Shown here: piece by piece, positions 7,388-17,090 of the stretch
How positions within the stretch are numbered: the first letter of the stretch is position 1
Layout of the letters: every line of letters begins with the position of its first letter
Origin: Sphingobium lactosutens DS20
GTDB taxonomy: Bacteria > Pseudomonadota > Alphaproteobacteria > Sphingomonadales > Sphingomonadaceae
Assembly (NCBI RefSeq): GCF_000445105.1
Contig: NZ_ATDP01000103.1
Location: forward strand, 62,001 to 126,000
DNA length: 64,000 bases
Direction of reading: 5' to 3'
Notes under the pieces: model-generated
Told to the model about the DNA's origin: nothing
Databases searched by the model: none
Seen by the model: only the letters and a program-made list of their open reading frames with translations
Translations under genes and position numbers: made by a program

Positions 7388-10240
7388 ATGAAAGCGTCAA
7401 TGATTTGCCTGGGGGTATTCGTGCGTCGATCCGCATATCTGATCCTGTTGCCTTTGCTCACCGGCGCCGCGCCCGGCGCCCTGATGGCGCAGGAGGTCGA
7501 ACAACGGGCTGCCCCGCCGCAGGACGAGGCGGACGAAGGCGAGGAGATCATCGTCACCGGGCAACCGGAACGGGGCGCGGTGATCGGCGATATCGAAGCG
7601 GAGCAGAAATTGTCGTCGGCCGATATAAGGGCGTTGGGCGTTACGTCGATCGCCGAGATCATCACCGAATTGGAGCCGCAGACCAACGGGTCGCCGATCA
7701 TTCTCCTGAACGGCAAGCGGATTTCCAGCTTCTCGGAAATTCGCGACATCCCCTCAGAAGCTGTCGCGCGAGTGGACATACTGCCCGAGCAGGTTGCCTT
7801 GTCCTATGGCTATGCGCCGACGCAGAAAGTCGTCAATGTCGTCCTGCGCCAGCGTTTCCGGTCCGAAAAGGCAGAAGCGCAACTGGGGACGACGACCGAA
7901 GGCGGCCGGGACAGTGGCGAAGTCGAAGCCGGGCTGCTGCGCATCCGGGGCGACAACCGCTTTTCGCTGGACCTGGAATATAGCCGCGCCGGGCGGCTGT
8001 TGGAGAGCGAGCGGGATATCATCACCACGCCGGCCCGTCGCCCCTATGCGCTGGGTGGGAATGTCACGGGGGCGCTCGTTGGGGGAGAGGTCGACCCTGC
8101 CTTGTCGGCGCTCGTCGGTCAGACCCTTTCCATTGCCGCCGCTCCAGCCAATGCCGCCAATGCTGCGCCATCCCTGACCGATTTCGTGGCAGGCGCGAAC
8201 AACGCGTCTGTCACCGACCTGACCCCCTATCGCACGCTGAGCCCGGCGACGGAGAATTTTTCCGCCAATGCGACGCTGGCGCGGGCGCTGGGGGGCGTAT
8301 CGGCGACGATCAACGGGCGATTGGCGCTGTCGGAAAATGATTCGCTTCAGGGGCTGTCGACCGCCGCGCTGGGCCTGGCCGCCGGATCGCCCTTCTCACC
8401 CTTCGCGCAAGACGTCACCCTGTATCGCTATCTGGCGCAAGGCGGGGCGCTGGGGCAGCATATCCGGGGCACGACCGGCCATATCGGCGTGACGCTCAAC
8501 GGCCAGATCAGCCGGAAATGGCAATGGTCCTTCACCGGCAATGGCGACCTGTCCATCACCCGCACCCGGACCGATCGCGGCATCGACACCGACGCCATAC
8601 AGGCCGCCCTGGATGCGGGCGATCCGTCGGTGAACCCCTATGGCGATTTCGCGCCGGGGCTGATCGCCGCCCGCACCATCGATAGCGCGCGCGCCAAGAG
8701 CCAGGCCGTGACCGGCGACCTGCTGGTGAGCGGCACGTTATTCGCGATGCCCGCCGGCGATGTCATGACCTCGATCCGCCTCGGCGCGTCGGCGAACGGA
8801 TTTGACAGCCGATCGGTCCGATCCGGCGTCGCGCGCAGCACCAGCTATAGCCGGGACACCGGCAGCGGGCAGATCAGCGTGGACGTCCCATTGACCAGTC
8901 GGTCCAAGGGCATAATGGGCGGCATCGGCGATATCGGCGTCAACCTGAACGTCGCGGCGCAACAGCTTTCGGATTTCGGCACCTTGTCCACTTTGGGCTA
9001 TGGCCTGCGCTGGCAACCGATAAGGGCGATTCAGATCCTAGCTTCCGCCAATCAGGATCGCGCCGCGCCGACGGGCGCGCAGATCACCGATCCGCTGATT
9101 TCCACGCCCAATGTGTCCGTGTTTGATTATGCCACCGGGCAAAGCGTGTTCGTGACGCAATTGTCGGGCGGCAACGCGGCGCTGAAAGAAAGCGTGCGCG
9201 ACCAGTTTCGCCTGAACGCGCGCATCAAACCGTTCGACAAGCCGAACCTCACGCTGACCGCGACCTATCTCAACAGCTGGACCAGCAATCCCATCGCCGC
9301 CTTCCCCACGCCCACGCCCGATCTGGAGGCTGCATTCCCGCAAAGATTCCTGCGCGACGCGGATGGCGCGCTGATCCAGGTGGATGCGCGGCCGATCAAT
9401 TTTTTGCGATCGCGCAGCGAGCAGTTGCGCTGGGGTTTCGACCTGTCGGTGCCGCTCAAATCGCATATCCAGAAAGTGATCGAGGCGTGGCGCGCGAGCG
9501 GATCGCGGCCCGAGGATCGCCCCAAGGAACTGGACGAGATGCGCGCGGCCTTTGGCGGCAACCGCGTCCGGGGCGGCGAGTCGCAAAATGGCGAACGCCA
9601 AAGCGGCGACGGCGAAAGGGACAGATCGAACGAGAGTGCCGGAAGCGGCGAGCGCGAACAGGCGCGCGGCGATCGCGGGGGGCCAGGACGCAGCTTTGGC
9701 GGCGGCGGGCGCGGGCGTGGCGGCGGCAATGGCGGCGGACGGCTGAGCGTCAGCCTGTATCACACCTGGCATCTGGAGGAGAGTATCCTGATCGCGCCCG
9801 GCGTGCCGGAGCTTGACCTGCTGAACGGCGACGCCACCGGGTCATCGGGCGGGCAGCCGCGTCACGAGATCAAGGCGCGGGTCGGCTATTCCAACAACGG
9901 GATCGGCGCGCGACTGGGCGTGGATTGGGAGAGCGGCACCCATGTCGATGGCGCGCTCAATGGCACGTCGCGGCTGGAATTTGGCAGCCTGGCAACGGCG
10001 AACCTGCGCCTGTTCGCCAATCTGGGGCAGATGCCCAATCTGGTGAAGTCCATGCCCTTCCTCAAAGGATCACGCATTTCATTACGGATAGATAATATGT
10101 TCAATCAGCGGCGAGAGGTGCGCGATGCGACCGGAATGACCCCGCTGCGCTATCAGCAGGACTATCTCGACCCCTTGGGACGCAGCGTCTCCATCCAGTT
10201 CCGCAAATTGTTCACCCCGGCATTTGGCGGGCGGCGATAG
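7388..10240 (+). CDS. TonB-dependent receptor with Gly/Arg-rich insert
   Basis: A 950-residue outer-membrane receptor (from ATG 7388). The signal peptide ends near GALMAQE, an IIVTG TonB-box-like segment follows, and the plug domain is at about residues 50-160 (ILLNGKRISSFSEIRDIP, VARVDILPEQVALSYGY). The remainder is beta-barrel with alternating strand patterns to the end. Two in-frame alternatives exist: ATG 7400 and GTG 7421, the latter with a GGGGG site and a compact signal peptide. Between about 9470 and 9745 the barrel is interrupted by a charged helix and a low-complexity tract full of R, G, D, N and S. The transported ligand is unknown and there are no neighbouring uptake genes. Confidence 0.88.
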   Translation: MKASMICLGVFVRRSAYLILLPLLTGAAPGALMAQEVEQRAAPPQDEADEGEEIIVTGQPERGAVIGDIEAEQKLSSADIRALGVTSIAEIITELEPQTNGSPIILLNGKRISSFSEIRDIPSEAVARVDILPEQVALSYGYAPTQKVVNVVLRQRFRSEKAEAQLGTTTEGGRDSGEVEAGLLRIRGDNRFSLDLEYSRAGRLLESERDIITTPARRPYALGGNVTGALVGGEVDPALSALVGQTLSIAAAPANAANAAPSLTDFVAGANNASVTDLTPYRTLSPATENFSANATLARALGGVSATINGRLALSENDSLQGLSTAALGLAAGSPFSPFAQDVTLYRYLAQGGALGQHIRGTTGHIGVTLNGQISRKWQWSFTGNGDLSITRTRTDRGIDTDAIQAALDAGDPSVNPYGDFAPGLIAARTIDSARAKSQAVTGDLLVSGTLFAMPAGDVMTSIRLGASANGFDSRSVRSGVARSTSYSRDTGSGQISVDVPLTSRSKGIMGGIGDIGVNLNVAAQQLSDFGTLSTLGYGLRWQPIRAIQILASANQDRAAPTGAQITDPLISTPNVSVFDYATGQSVFVTQLSGGNAALKESVRDQFRLNARIKPFDKPNLTLTATYLNSWTSNPIAAFPTPTPDLEAAFPQRFLRDADGALIQVDARPINFLRSRSEQLRWGFDLSVPLKSHIQKVIEAWRASGSRPEDRPKELDEMRAAFGGNRVRGGESQNGERQSGDGERDRSNESAGSGEREQARGDRGGPGRSFGGGGRGRGGGNGGGRLSVSLYHTWHLEESILIAPGVPELDLLNGDATGSSGGQPRHEIKARVGYSNNGIGARLGVDWESGTHVDGALNGTSRLEFGSLATANLRLFANLGQMPNLVKSMPFLKGSRISLRIDNMFNQRREVRDATGMTPLRYQQDYLDPLGRSVSIQFRKLFTPAFGGRR

Positions 10241-10359
10241 AAGGATCAGGGCCAGGGCGGTTAGGACCGGGGAGCGCGTGTCGTGCTGCGGGTCCATGGT
10301 GGACAGCCGGCCCGATTGCGTCCTTTCCCCTGTGGCCGATTCGCTATAGGGCGAACCGC

Positions 10360-10758
10360 ATGACCAATATTCTTCTCGTGATGGGGGGCGGCGCGGTTGG
10401 CGCGGCGCTACGCTATCAGCTTGGCCGCCTGGCCGGGCATCTGACGCCGGGCGCGACCTGGCCCTGGGGCACGTTCGCCGCCAATCTGATCGGCGGCTTC
10501 GCCATGGGGCTGCTGGCCGGATGGCTGACGCGCGAAAGTGGCGCGACCGGGCCGATCAACGGCGAATCGCTGCGCCTGTTGCTGGGCGTCGGCCTGCTGG
10601 GTGGGTTCACCACATTTTCCGCCTTCAGCCTAGAAACGATGCTGATGATCGAGCGCGGTCAGGCGATCACGGCGTTGCTATATGCGCTGGCGTCGCTTGG
10701 TGGCGCGGTCTGCGCTTTGGGGCTGGGCCTGATGCTGATGCGGAGCGCTGCGGCATGA
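10360..10758 (+). CDS. crcB: Fluoride efflux channel CrcB/FluC
   Basis: A 132-residue four-helix inner-membrane protein of the Fluc family, which exports fluoride as a dual-topology dimer. Signatures: GGGAVGAALRYQLGR at the start, WPWGTFAANLIGGFAMG in helix 2, and GLLGGFTTFSAFSLE in helix 3 with the conserved TTFS(A/T)FS. Its stop overlaps the start of the pseudouridine synthase gene (ATGA), so the two are translationally coupled. I saw no fluoride riboswitch upstream (10241-10359). Confidence 0.93.
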   Translation: MTNILLVMGGGAVGAALRYQLGRLAGHLTPGATWPWGTFAANLIGGFAMGLLAGWLTRESGATGPINGESLRLLLGVGLLGGFTTFSAFSLETMLMIERGQAITALLYALASLGGAVCALGLGLMLMRSAAA

Positions 10759-12095
10759 AGGGGCGTCCTCCCGGCAAAAGCGGCCCGCCCGCGCGCGGTG
10801 GCAATCCCAAGGATGGCCGCAAGCCCGCGGCGCGCGGCAAGCCGACGGGCGCGCGCACCCGCGATGGCGACAAGCCGGCGTTCAAACCCCGCGCGCCGGC
10901 CGCAGCGAAATCGGGCGCTGCCCGCAGCGCGGCGCCCAAGCCGGCGGTTGCGACAAAACCCAATGCGGCCAAGCCCAACCCGGCTAGAGGCGTGTCGCTC
11001 GACGTGCGGCAATATCGCGTCGCGGCGGATGATGACGGCATCCGGCTGGATCGCTGGTTCCAGCGGCATCTGCCCGATGTCGGCTTCAACCTGGTTTCAC
11101 GCTGGTCGCGCACCGGGCAGTTGCGGGTCGATGGCGCGCGCGCCGCGCCGGGCGACCGCATCAGCGAAGGCCAGATGATCCGGGTGCCGCCGGCCGAACA
11201 AAAGCCCGATGCAGCCGACCGACCCAGGCGCGTCCGGGTCGTCGACCTGACGCCGGATGAAATCAGCTACGCGCAGGACATGGTGATCCACCGCGACGCC
11301 CAGGCGATCGTCATCAACAAGCCGCCGGGCCTTGCGACGCAGGGCGGCACCAAGACCGACGAGCATGTCGACAAATTGCTCGACGCGCTGCTGTTCGACG
11401 CCGAATCCCGCCCGAAGCTGGTGCATCGGCTGGACAAGGACACGTCGGGCGCGCTGCTGCTGGCGCGCACGAGCCGCGCCGCCGCCCATTTCGCCAAGGC
11501 CTTTTCCAGCCGCACGGCGCGGAAAGTCTATTGGGCGCTGGTGATGGGCGTGCCGTCGATCGAGGATGGCATGATCGAATTGCCGATCGCCAAGCAGCCG
11601 GGCACCGGTGGCGAGAAGATGCATGTCGATGAGGAGGAAGGGCTGCCCGCCCGGTCGCGCTATCGCGTCATCGAACGCGCGGGCAATCGCGCCGCCTGGG
11701 TCGAGTTGCAACCCTATACCGGCCGCACCCATCAGTTGCGCGTGCATATGGCGGCGATCGGCCACCCGATCGTGGGCGACGGCAAATATGGCGGCAAGGA
11801 CGCCTTTCTGTCGGGCACGATCAGCCGCAAGATGCATCTGCACGCCCGGCGCATTCGGGTCGATCATCCCGATGGCGGGCGGGTCGACATGACGGCACAA
11901 TTGCCAACGCATTTCGCCAACAGTCTGCACGAACTGGGGTTCGATCTGGCGCTGGGCGACATGCCGCTGGACGACGAGATCGACCGGACACCCACGCGCG
12001 AGGATGAGAAGAAAGCCGCGCGCCAACACGCCAAACAATATCGCAAGGGGCGCAAGGGCGAACGGCGCGCGCGCGGCAGCACGCGCAAGGGGTGA
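10755..12095 (+). CDS. rluC: RluA-family large-subunit pseudouridine synthase (RluC-like)
   Basis: A 446-residue enzyme converting uridine to pseudouridine in 23S rRNA. Residues 1-78 are a low-complexity Ala/Lys/Pro/Arg extension. An S4-like RNA-binding domain follows (RLDRWFQRHLPDVGF, about 93-150), then the catalytic domain with IVINKPPGLATQGG and the active-site loop HRLDKDTSGALLL (catalytic Asp present, about 225-237), and GRTHQLRVHMAAIGHPI near 320. The C-terminus is Lys/Arg rich. It overlaps crcB by 4 bp and is followed by a HAD gene 10 bp later. RluC rather than RluD specificity is inferred. Confidence 0.88.
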   Translation: MKGRPPGKSGPPARGGNPKDGRKPAARGKPTGARTRDGDKPAFKPRAPAAAKSGAARSAAPKPAVATKPNAAKPNPARGVSLDVRQYRVAADDDGIRLDRWFQRHLPDVGFNLVSRWSRTGQLRVDGARAAPGDRISEGQMIRVPPAEQKPDAADRPRRVRVVDLTPDEISYAQDMVIHRDAQAIVINKPPGLATQGGTKTDEHVDKLLDALLFDAESRPKLVHRLDKDTSGALLLARTSRAAAHFAKAFSSRTARKVYWALVMGVPSIEDGMIELPIAKQPGTGGEKMHVDEEEGLPARSRYRVIERAGNRAAWVELQPYTGRTHQLRVHMAAIGHPIVGDGKYGGKDAFLSGTISRKMHLHARRIRVDHPDGGRVDMTAQLPTHFANSLHELGFDLALGDMPLDDEIDRTPTREDEKKAARQHAKQYRKGRKGERRARGSTRKG

Positions 12096-12105
12096 GGCGC
12101 CGCGC

Positions 12106-12765
12106 ATGACCAATCGCCTGGCCGTGTTCGATTGCGACGGCACGCTGGTCGACAGCCAGCATAATATCTGCGCCGCCATGACCCGCGCGTTCGAGGCGGT
12201 GCAGCTTGCCCCGCCCGAACGGCTGGCGATCCTCGCGGTGGTGGGGCTATCGCTGCCAGTCGCGATGGCGCATCTGCTGCCGGACGCGGAAAGCGACTTC
12301 CATGACCATATGGCCGAGCATTACAAACAGGCGTTCCGGTCGCTGCGGCAGGACAATGCCGTATCGGAACCGCTCTATCCCGGCATGGCCGACCTGATCG
12401 CGGAACTGGACGCGGCGGGTTGGCTGCTGGGCGTGGCGACGGGCAAGTCCGATCGCGGCCTCCATCTCTGCCTCACGCATCATGGCATCATCGACCGGTT
12501 CGTGACGCTCCAGACCGCCGACCGTCACCCGTCCAAGCCCCATCCCTCAATGCTGCTGACGGCGATGGCGGAAGCGGGCGCGGCGCCTGAGACAACCGTG
12601 ATGATCGGCGACACGAGCTTCGACATCGACATGGGGCTGGCGGCCGGCGCACGCGCGATCGGCGTCGCATGGGGCTATCATCCGCCGCAGCAGCTGACAG
12701 CGGCCGGCGCGCATGGCGTCGCCATGGACAGCGCCGACCTGCGCCGCCATATCGGCGCGCCATGA
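12106..12765 (+). CDS. HAD-family hydrolase (phosphoglycolate phosphatase-like)
   Basis: A 219-residue HAD phosphatase. Motif I is FDCDGTLVDS with both aspartates, motif II is GVATGKSD, the conserved Lys is in HPSKPHP, and motif IV is MIGDTSFDIDMG. The cap domain spans about residues 17-85. It is close to the Gph/PpaX group, which clears 2-phosphoglycolate or pyrophosphate-like compounds; the substrate is not provable here. It starts 10 bp after the pseudouridine synthase stop and overlaps the next gene by 4 bp, so it is part of a five-gene operon. Confidence 0.88.
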   Translation: MTNRLAVFDCDGTLVDSQHNICAAMTRAFEAVQLAPPERLAILAVVGLSLPVAMAHLLPDAESDFHDHMAEHYKQAFRSLRQDNAVSEPLYPGMADLIAELDAAGWLLGVATGKSDRGLHLCLTHHGIIDRFVTLQTADRHPSKPHPSMLLTAMAEAGAAPETTVMIGDTSFDIDMGLAAGARAIGVAWGYHPPQQLTAAGAHGVAMDSADLRRHIGAP

Positions 12766-13022
12766 ACGATAGCCCCCCTCCCCCGCCCTCCCCCGATCCG
12801 GAAAAGGTTGCGCGCCAGCGCCATTTCGCCATCGGCCTGTTTCGCCTGTCCGGGGCGTTCATCGTCATGTTCGGCTTCCTGGCGATCATGCAGCGATTTT
12901 CCTGGGTGCAGGGTGGCAAGGCAAAAGCCTTCGGGACCATCATGGTGCTGACCGGCCTGTTCCAGTTCGTCATCGTGCCGCGCCTGCTGCTGGCGCTGTT
13001 TCGCAAAAGGCCGCCGCAATGA
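12762..13022 (+). CDS. Small two-helix membrane protein
   Basis: An 86-residue protein. The N-terminus is proline rich (SPPPPPSPDPEK), followed by two membrane segments (LSGAFIVMFGFLAIMQRF and MVLTGLFQFVIVPRLLLALF). It overlaps the HAD gene at its start and the ATP12 gene at its end, both by 4 bp, so coding is well supported by context. No family function is known to me; its place beside ATP12 may hint at membrane-complex assembly, but that is a guess. Confidence 0.75.
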   Translation: MNDSPPPPPSPDPEKVARQRHFAIGLFRLSGAFIVMFGFLAIMQRFSWVQGGKAKAFGTIMVLTGLFQFVIVPRLLLALFRKRPPQ

Positions 13023-13714
13023 AGCGCTTTTACAAGGACGTGACCATCGTCGAGGGACGGGATGGTTTGGCCATCGAACTGGATGGCCGGGCCGTCCGCA
13101 CGCCCGCGCGCGCGCCGCTGGCGCTTCCCACCCGGGATCTGGCGGAGGCCGTTGCAGCCGAATGGCGGGCGCAGGGGGACGAGATCGACCCGGCGGCGAT
13201 GATCTTCACCGGCCTGTCGAACGCAGCCATCGATCATATCGCGCCCAATCCGGAGGAGTTCGCGGCCGGCATCGCCCGTTACGCGCAAAGCGACCTGCTC
13301 TGCTATCGCGCGGATGGCCCCGACGCGCTGGTGGCGCGGCAAGCGGCGGCATGGGACCCACTGCTGGACTGGGCGGCAAACCGCTATGATGCGCCTCTGA
13401 TCGTGACCCAGAGTGTCATCCCGGTGTCGCAACCCCAAGACAGCCTCGCCCGCCTGGAGGCGGCGGTACGAGCCCATGATCCTTTCATGCTCGCAGGATT
13501 GTCGACATTGGTGACGCTAAGCGGATCGCTGATCTGCGGGCTGGCGATTGTCGAGGGCGGGCATGATCCCGACGCGCTATGGCAGGCGGTGCAGGTCGAC
13601 GAACAGTGGCAGAGCGAGCAATGGGGCGAAGATTCGCAAGCGGCCGCGCGGAACCTGCGTCGCGCGGGCGAGTTTTCCACAGCCGGAGCGTTTTGCACGA
13701 TGAGCCGAGTTTGA
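13019..13714 (+). CDS. ATP12-family F1-ATPase assembly chaperone
   Basis: A 231-residue ATP12 protein, which binds the F1 alpha subunit during ATP synthase assembly. Family marks: KRFYKDVTIVEG at the N-terminus, the DGRAVRTPAR(A/K)PL segment, VAAEW (residues about 53-57), SDLLCYRADGP, WDPLLDWA, and the C-terminal DEQWQSEQWGEDSQAA with the conserved acidic residues. It is the last gene of the crcB operon. Such genes are typical of alphaproteobacteria and mitochondria. Confidence 0.93.
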   Translation: MKRFYKDVTIVEGRDGLAIELDGRAVRTPARAPLALPTRDLAEAVAAEWRAQGDEIDPAAMIFTGLSNAAIDHIAPNPEEFAAGIARYAQSDLLCYRADGPDALVARQAAAWDPLLDWAANRYDAPLIVTQSVIPVSQPQDSLARLEAAVRAHDPFMLAGLSTLVTLSGSLICGLAIVEGGHDPDALWQAVQVDEQWQSEQWGEDSQAAARNLRRAGEFSTAGAFCTMSRV

Positions 13715-13820
13715 GGGACTCGGAACCGGGCTATTGCTTCGTTCATTGAAGGAGTTGAGACGCGCGGAAATCGCGCTGGATCGATCGTTTCGATGCAACC
13801 AGTTCAAGGAGACCCTGACA

Positions 13821-14633
13821 TTGGCCCGATATGCCAAATTCGCCTATCTGATGTTCGCAGCACCGCTGGCGCTGGCTGCGCCCGCGATGGCGCAGCAGAC
13901 GCCGGCCGCTCCGGCCGCCCCCGCGCAGCCCACCGACGCGACGACGCCGGCTGATACCACGGCAACCCCCGCAACTGATGCAACGACGCCTGCGCCGGCT
14001 ACTACGGCGCGCGAAATGACGCCCGACGAGATCGCGGCCTTCAATCAGGCCGTGACCGACTTCACCGCCGGCCAGAGCGCCCAGCAGGCCGGCGACAATG
14101 CCGGCGCGGTGGCCAAATATGACGCGGCTATCCCCGCCATCCGCACCGCAGTAGAGGCCGATCCCAGCAAGATCGACAATGTGAATTTCCTGGCCAATGC
14201 GCTTTATGCCGATGCCGCGGCCTATGGCGCGATGGGCCAGATGGACAAGGTGATCTCGCTCTATGACGAGGCCCTGCCCTATTGGCGCAAGGTCGTGGAG
14301 GCCAAGCCTGAAGATACGGCGAGCCGGAACATTCTGGCCGGCATGCTGATCCAGATGGGTAACCAAAAGCTCGCCGTGCAGGACACAGATGGCGCTGATC
14401 CCTATTATCAGGAAGCGTTGACGCTGGCGCGCAAATCCGCGGCAGCCCAGCCGACCGATGCGGTCAGCAAGAATATCCTCCTGTCGGCGCTGATCGGTGC
14501 GAGCCAGACGACGACGGAAGAAGGCCTGCGCGACGAAGCGCTCAACATGGGCAAGGCGATGATGGCGGACGGCACGATCGACGCGACCAATCGCCCCTCG
14601 ATCGAGATCATGACCGGCGCAAAATCCGGCTGA
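13821..14633 (+). CDS. Secreted TPR-like protein (TTG start)
   Basis: A 270-residue exported protein. I take the TTG at 13821 as start because GGAG lies 8 bases upstream and the product then begins MARYAKFAYLMFAAPLAL and ends its signal at AMAQ. ATG 13734 in the same frame would add 29 charged residues. A Pro/Ala/Thr linker follows (about 27-70). Then come helical repeats that resemble TPR units (AQQAGDNAGAVAKYDAAIPA, ADAAAYGAMGQMDKVISLYD, IQMGNQKLAVQDTDGADPYY). The protein probably sits in the periplasm and holds partners; there is no enzyme motif. A hairpin terminator follows. Confidence 0.75.
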   Translation: MARYAKFAYLMFAAPLALAAPAMAQQTPAAPAAPAQPTDATTPADTTATPATDATTPAPATTAREMTPDEIAAFNQAVTDFTAGQSAQQAGDNAGAVAKYDAAIPAIRTAVEADPSKIDNVNFLANALYADAAAYGAMGQMDKVISLYDEALPYWRKVVEAKPEDTASRNILAGMLIQMGNQKLAVQDTDGADPYYQEALTLARKSAAAQPTDAVSKNILLSALIGASQTTTEEGLRDEALNMGKAMMADGTIDATNRPSIEIMTGAKSG

Positions 14634-14639
14634 ATGATT

Positions 14640-14674
14640 GCCGGGGTCGGGCGCGCAGAGCGCCTGGTCCCGGC
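14640..14674. terminator. Bidirectional hairpin terminator
   Basis: Arms GCCGGGGTCGGGCGC and GCGCCTGGTCCCGGC pair across a five-base loop, with G-T pairs allowed. The hairpin lies exactly between the convergent TPR-like and chemoreceptor genes. No strong T run follows, so it may need help from Rho. Confidence 0.5.
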
Positions 14675-14682
14675 AGGTCGGC

Positions 14683-16086
14683 TTATCCCTGGTCCTGATA
14701 GGCCATCTGCAACACACCCCAGTGCCGGCCGCAAATATGGATAGAGGCGATGACCTGTTTCAACAGGACCACCTCGCCGTCTGCGGTCGGACGACGATAG
14801 GCCTTGATGCAGAAGGGCTGCGTCGTTCGGCATTGCTCGCGCGTATCGGGAAAATCGAAGATCAGACCCTGGCGTGAATGCTCCGCGTTCCAGACCGGTT
14901 GCCCCGGACGCTGCGGATGCGCGCGTTCGGGCATGGCGACCGCGCCAAAGGCATTACGATCGGTAAAGGTCATCCCAAACAGGCCGGTATAGCCTCTGGC
15001 CATTTCCTGACGCGCACGGGCCGCCGGGATCATCACAGATTGCACGGGATGGGTATATTGTTCAGGGTCCGTGCCCGTGATCAGCGCATAATTTTCGCTG
15101 AACACGTCGGCCTCGCTGATCTCCCCCTTGGCGATCGCTCGTTCGACCGCTTGGGACACGGCCTGCGAAGATTCCAGGCTGAAGCGTATATAGGGCGAAT
15201 CCGGAATATCGACGCCGCTTTCGGCGAGATATTGCAGCAGGAGATTTGTGTCTTCGCTAGCGCTGGTGATGCGGCCGGACAGACGCTGCAAACCCCCGGC
15301 ATTGTCGCTCGACGTGCTGGCCAGGGCGGATAGCCCGACGCGAATTTCTCCCGCCGATCCCACCATGGACCCAATGCGTTGCGCCACGGTTTCGCTATTG
15401 TTCGACAGGTCAAGCATGAGCGCCGCTAACCGCTCCACAAGTGCCTCGATATTGCGCGTGTCGGACTGGGCCGTGCGGGCGGTCTGCGCGCCACGCGAAA
15501 TGCTGTCCAGCATGCCGTCCGCTTCACCCGTCAGCGCCGCGATCGATCGTTCGATCGTCTGGGTCGCCGCGCCGGTTTCCTGCGCCAGTTTCTTGACCTC
15601 TGCCGCGACCACGGCGAACCCGCGACCGGCGTCACCGGCGCGCGCGGCCTCGATCGTCGCGTTGAGCGCCAGCAAATTGGTCTGGCTGGCAATGCCGCTG
15701 ATGACGCTGGTGACATGAGCGACGGTCTTGAGCGCCTCGCCAAAGCCATCGAGCCGCGCGTGGATGCGACTGACCTGTTCGATCAGATCGACGAAATTCA
15801 TATTGGCGGCCGACAGCTGACGCCCCGAATCGTCAATGATCGCGCGGGCGGCCACGGCCTTTTCGCGGGCATCCTGACCCGCCAGCGATACGCGTTCGCC
15901 ATCCTGAGACAATTGGGCGGCGGCAGAACTGATGGCTTCGATCGTCTGCGCCTGCTGCGTCACGCGCGTGGCGAGCTCGCCGATATCGGCTTGTAGATCA
16001 AGCGTGCGAATGCCCAGGTCGCCAGATAATTTGGCAACCTTCATCACCGCGCGCGCGACATTGTCGGAATGCGTGTCCCTCATCAC
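14683..16086 (-). CDS. Soluble methyl-accepting chemotaxis protein with C-terminal sensor
   Basis: A 467-residue protein with no membrane segment. The N-terminal half (about 1-280) is coiled coil containing the MCP tip ([20 protein letters not shown], then [11 protein letters not shown]). The C-terminal part (about 290-467) is a separate globular domain ending [15 protein letters not shown], a pattern like the end of PAS/Cache-type sensor domains. The order is therefore output first, sensor last, the reverse of classic receptors. It probably forms a cytoplasmic cluster with CheA/CheW; ligand unknown. No che gene is nearby. Confidence 0.82.
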   Translation of the reverse strand: MMRDTHSDNVARAVMKVAKLSGDLGIRTLDLQADIGELATRVTQQAQTIEAISSAAAQLSQDGERVSLAGQDAREKAVAARAIIDDSGRQLSAANMNFVDLIEQVSRIHARLDGFGEALKTVAHVTSVISGIASQTNLLALNATIEAARAGDAGRGFAVVAAEVKKLAQETGAATQTIERSIAALTGEADGMLDSISRGAQTARTAQSDTRNIEALVERLAALMLDLSNNSETVAQRIGSMVGSAGEIRVGLSALASTSSDNAGGLQRLSGRITSASEDTNLLLQYLAESGVDIPDSPYIRFSLESSQAVSQAVERAIAKGEISEADVFSENYALITGTDPEQYTHPVQSVMIPAARARQEMARGYTGLFGMTFTDRNAFGAVAMPERAHPQRPGQPVWNAEHSRQGLIFDFPDTREQCRTTQPFCIKAYRRPTADGEVVLLKQVIASIHICGRHWGVLQMAYQDQG

Positions 16087-16141
16087 TATGAAGCCTTATC
16101 GCCGCATAGTAAATTATCTGTTAGCGGCACCAAGCTACCTG

Positions 16142-17059
16142 TTAGAGCGCGCCCGCCAGAGCGAGGACGACGCCGGTCGCCACCAGCACAAGACCCGCCA
16201 CTTCGCTGCGGCGCATAGTTTCGCGCAGATAGAAATGCCCGAACGCCATGGTGAATGCCACCTCCACCTGCCCCACGATCCGGACGAGCGCGACCGGCGC
16301 GGTGGCAAAGCCGGTGAACCAGCAGGCCGACCCCAAGGCCGACAGGAAACCCACTTGGCCGGATACCCGCCAGCTGCTGAAAACCCTGCGCATTTCGGCA
16401 GGCTCTCGCCACAAGAGCCAGCCGCCCTGCATGACCGTCTGCATCGGCACGGTCATCGCCAATATGATAAGGGCGGCGAAGATCGGCGTATCGGTGTGCA
16501 CGCCCTGCGTCGCACGACGAATGCCGATTGCCGTCAGCGCGAAGAAGAAGCCCGAGGCAATGCCCGTAACCGCCGCAGGCTGGCCCAGGGCGCGCAGGAA
16601 ATCCATCAACCCCATCTTGCGGCCGCCGGTCGATAGCAACATCACGCCCGCAACGCCGAAACCGATGCCGATCCAGGCGAGCGGCGGCAATCTTTCGCCC
16701 AGCAGCAGAAAAGACAGGGCGGCACCCTGCACCGCCTCCGTCTTGGAATAGGCCGTGCCGGCGACGAAATTGCGATAGCGAAATGCGCTGATCAGCAGAT
16801 TGGTCGCGATGATCTGCGCCAGACCGCCCGCGGCGCAGAAGAACAGGACGTTCGCATCCATGCGCGGCCAGGGATGGGGAAAGAGGACGCGATAGAGCGC
16901 CAGCAGCGTAATGGTGAAGGGAATGCCGTAAAGATAGCGGACCAGGCCCGCGCCGTTCAGGGACAGGGTGTCGCTCACCCGGCGCTGGACCGCCGTGCGC
17001 CAAGCCTGAAGCGCGCCGGCGACCAAGGTGGCTGGCAGCCATATGGGAGAAGTGATCAT
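16142..17059 (-). CDS. EamA/DMT-family transporter
   Basis: A 305-residue inner-membrane protein of about ten hydrophobic segments arranged as two EamA repeats (first repeat about 1-140, second about 160-305). Marks include the end of repeat one (GERLPPLAWIGIGFGVAGVM) and of repeat two (LRETMRRSEVAGLVLVATGV). The family exports metabolites such as amino acids; the cargo is not readable. The gene stands alone between the chemoreceptor and the DUF3667 gene. Confidence 0.85.
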   Translation of the reverse strand: MITSPIWLPATLVAGALQAWRTAVQRRVSDTLSLNGAGLVRYLYGIPFTITLLALYRVLFPHPWPRMDANVLFFCAAGGLAQIIATNLLISAFRYRNFVAGTAYSKTEAVQGAALSFLLLGERLPPLAWIGIGFGVAGVMLLSTGGRKMGLMDFLRALGQPAAVTGIASGFFFALTAIGIRRATQGVHTDTPIFAALIILAMTVPMQTVMQGGWLLWREPAEMRRVFSSWRVSGQVGFLSALGSACWFTGFATAPVALVRIVGQVEVAFTMAFGHFYLRETMRRSEVAGLVLVATGVVLALAGAL

Positions 17060-17090
17060 GCCGCGTCCTATAGCGGGGACGCGCGCGCCG

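Noticed and set aside
9550..9750. Possible tandem repeat or CRISPR-like array in the receptor gene
   Set aside because: GC-rich low-complexity coding DNA without a fixed repeat unit or spacers.
9038..9772. A 244-codon minus-strand frame in the TonB receptor gene
   Set aside because: Shadow of the Gly/Arg-rich insert; low-complexity DNA is open in several frames.
10241..10359. Fluoride riboswitch before crcB
   Set aside because: The conserved fluoride riboswitch core and pseudoknot sequence were not found in this GC-rich 119 bp spacer.
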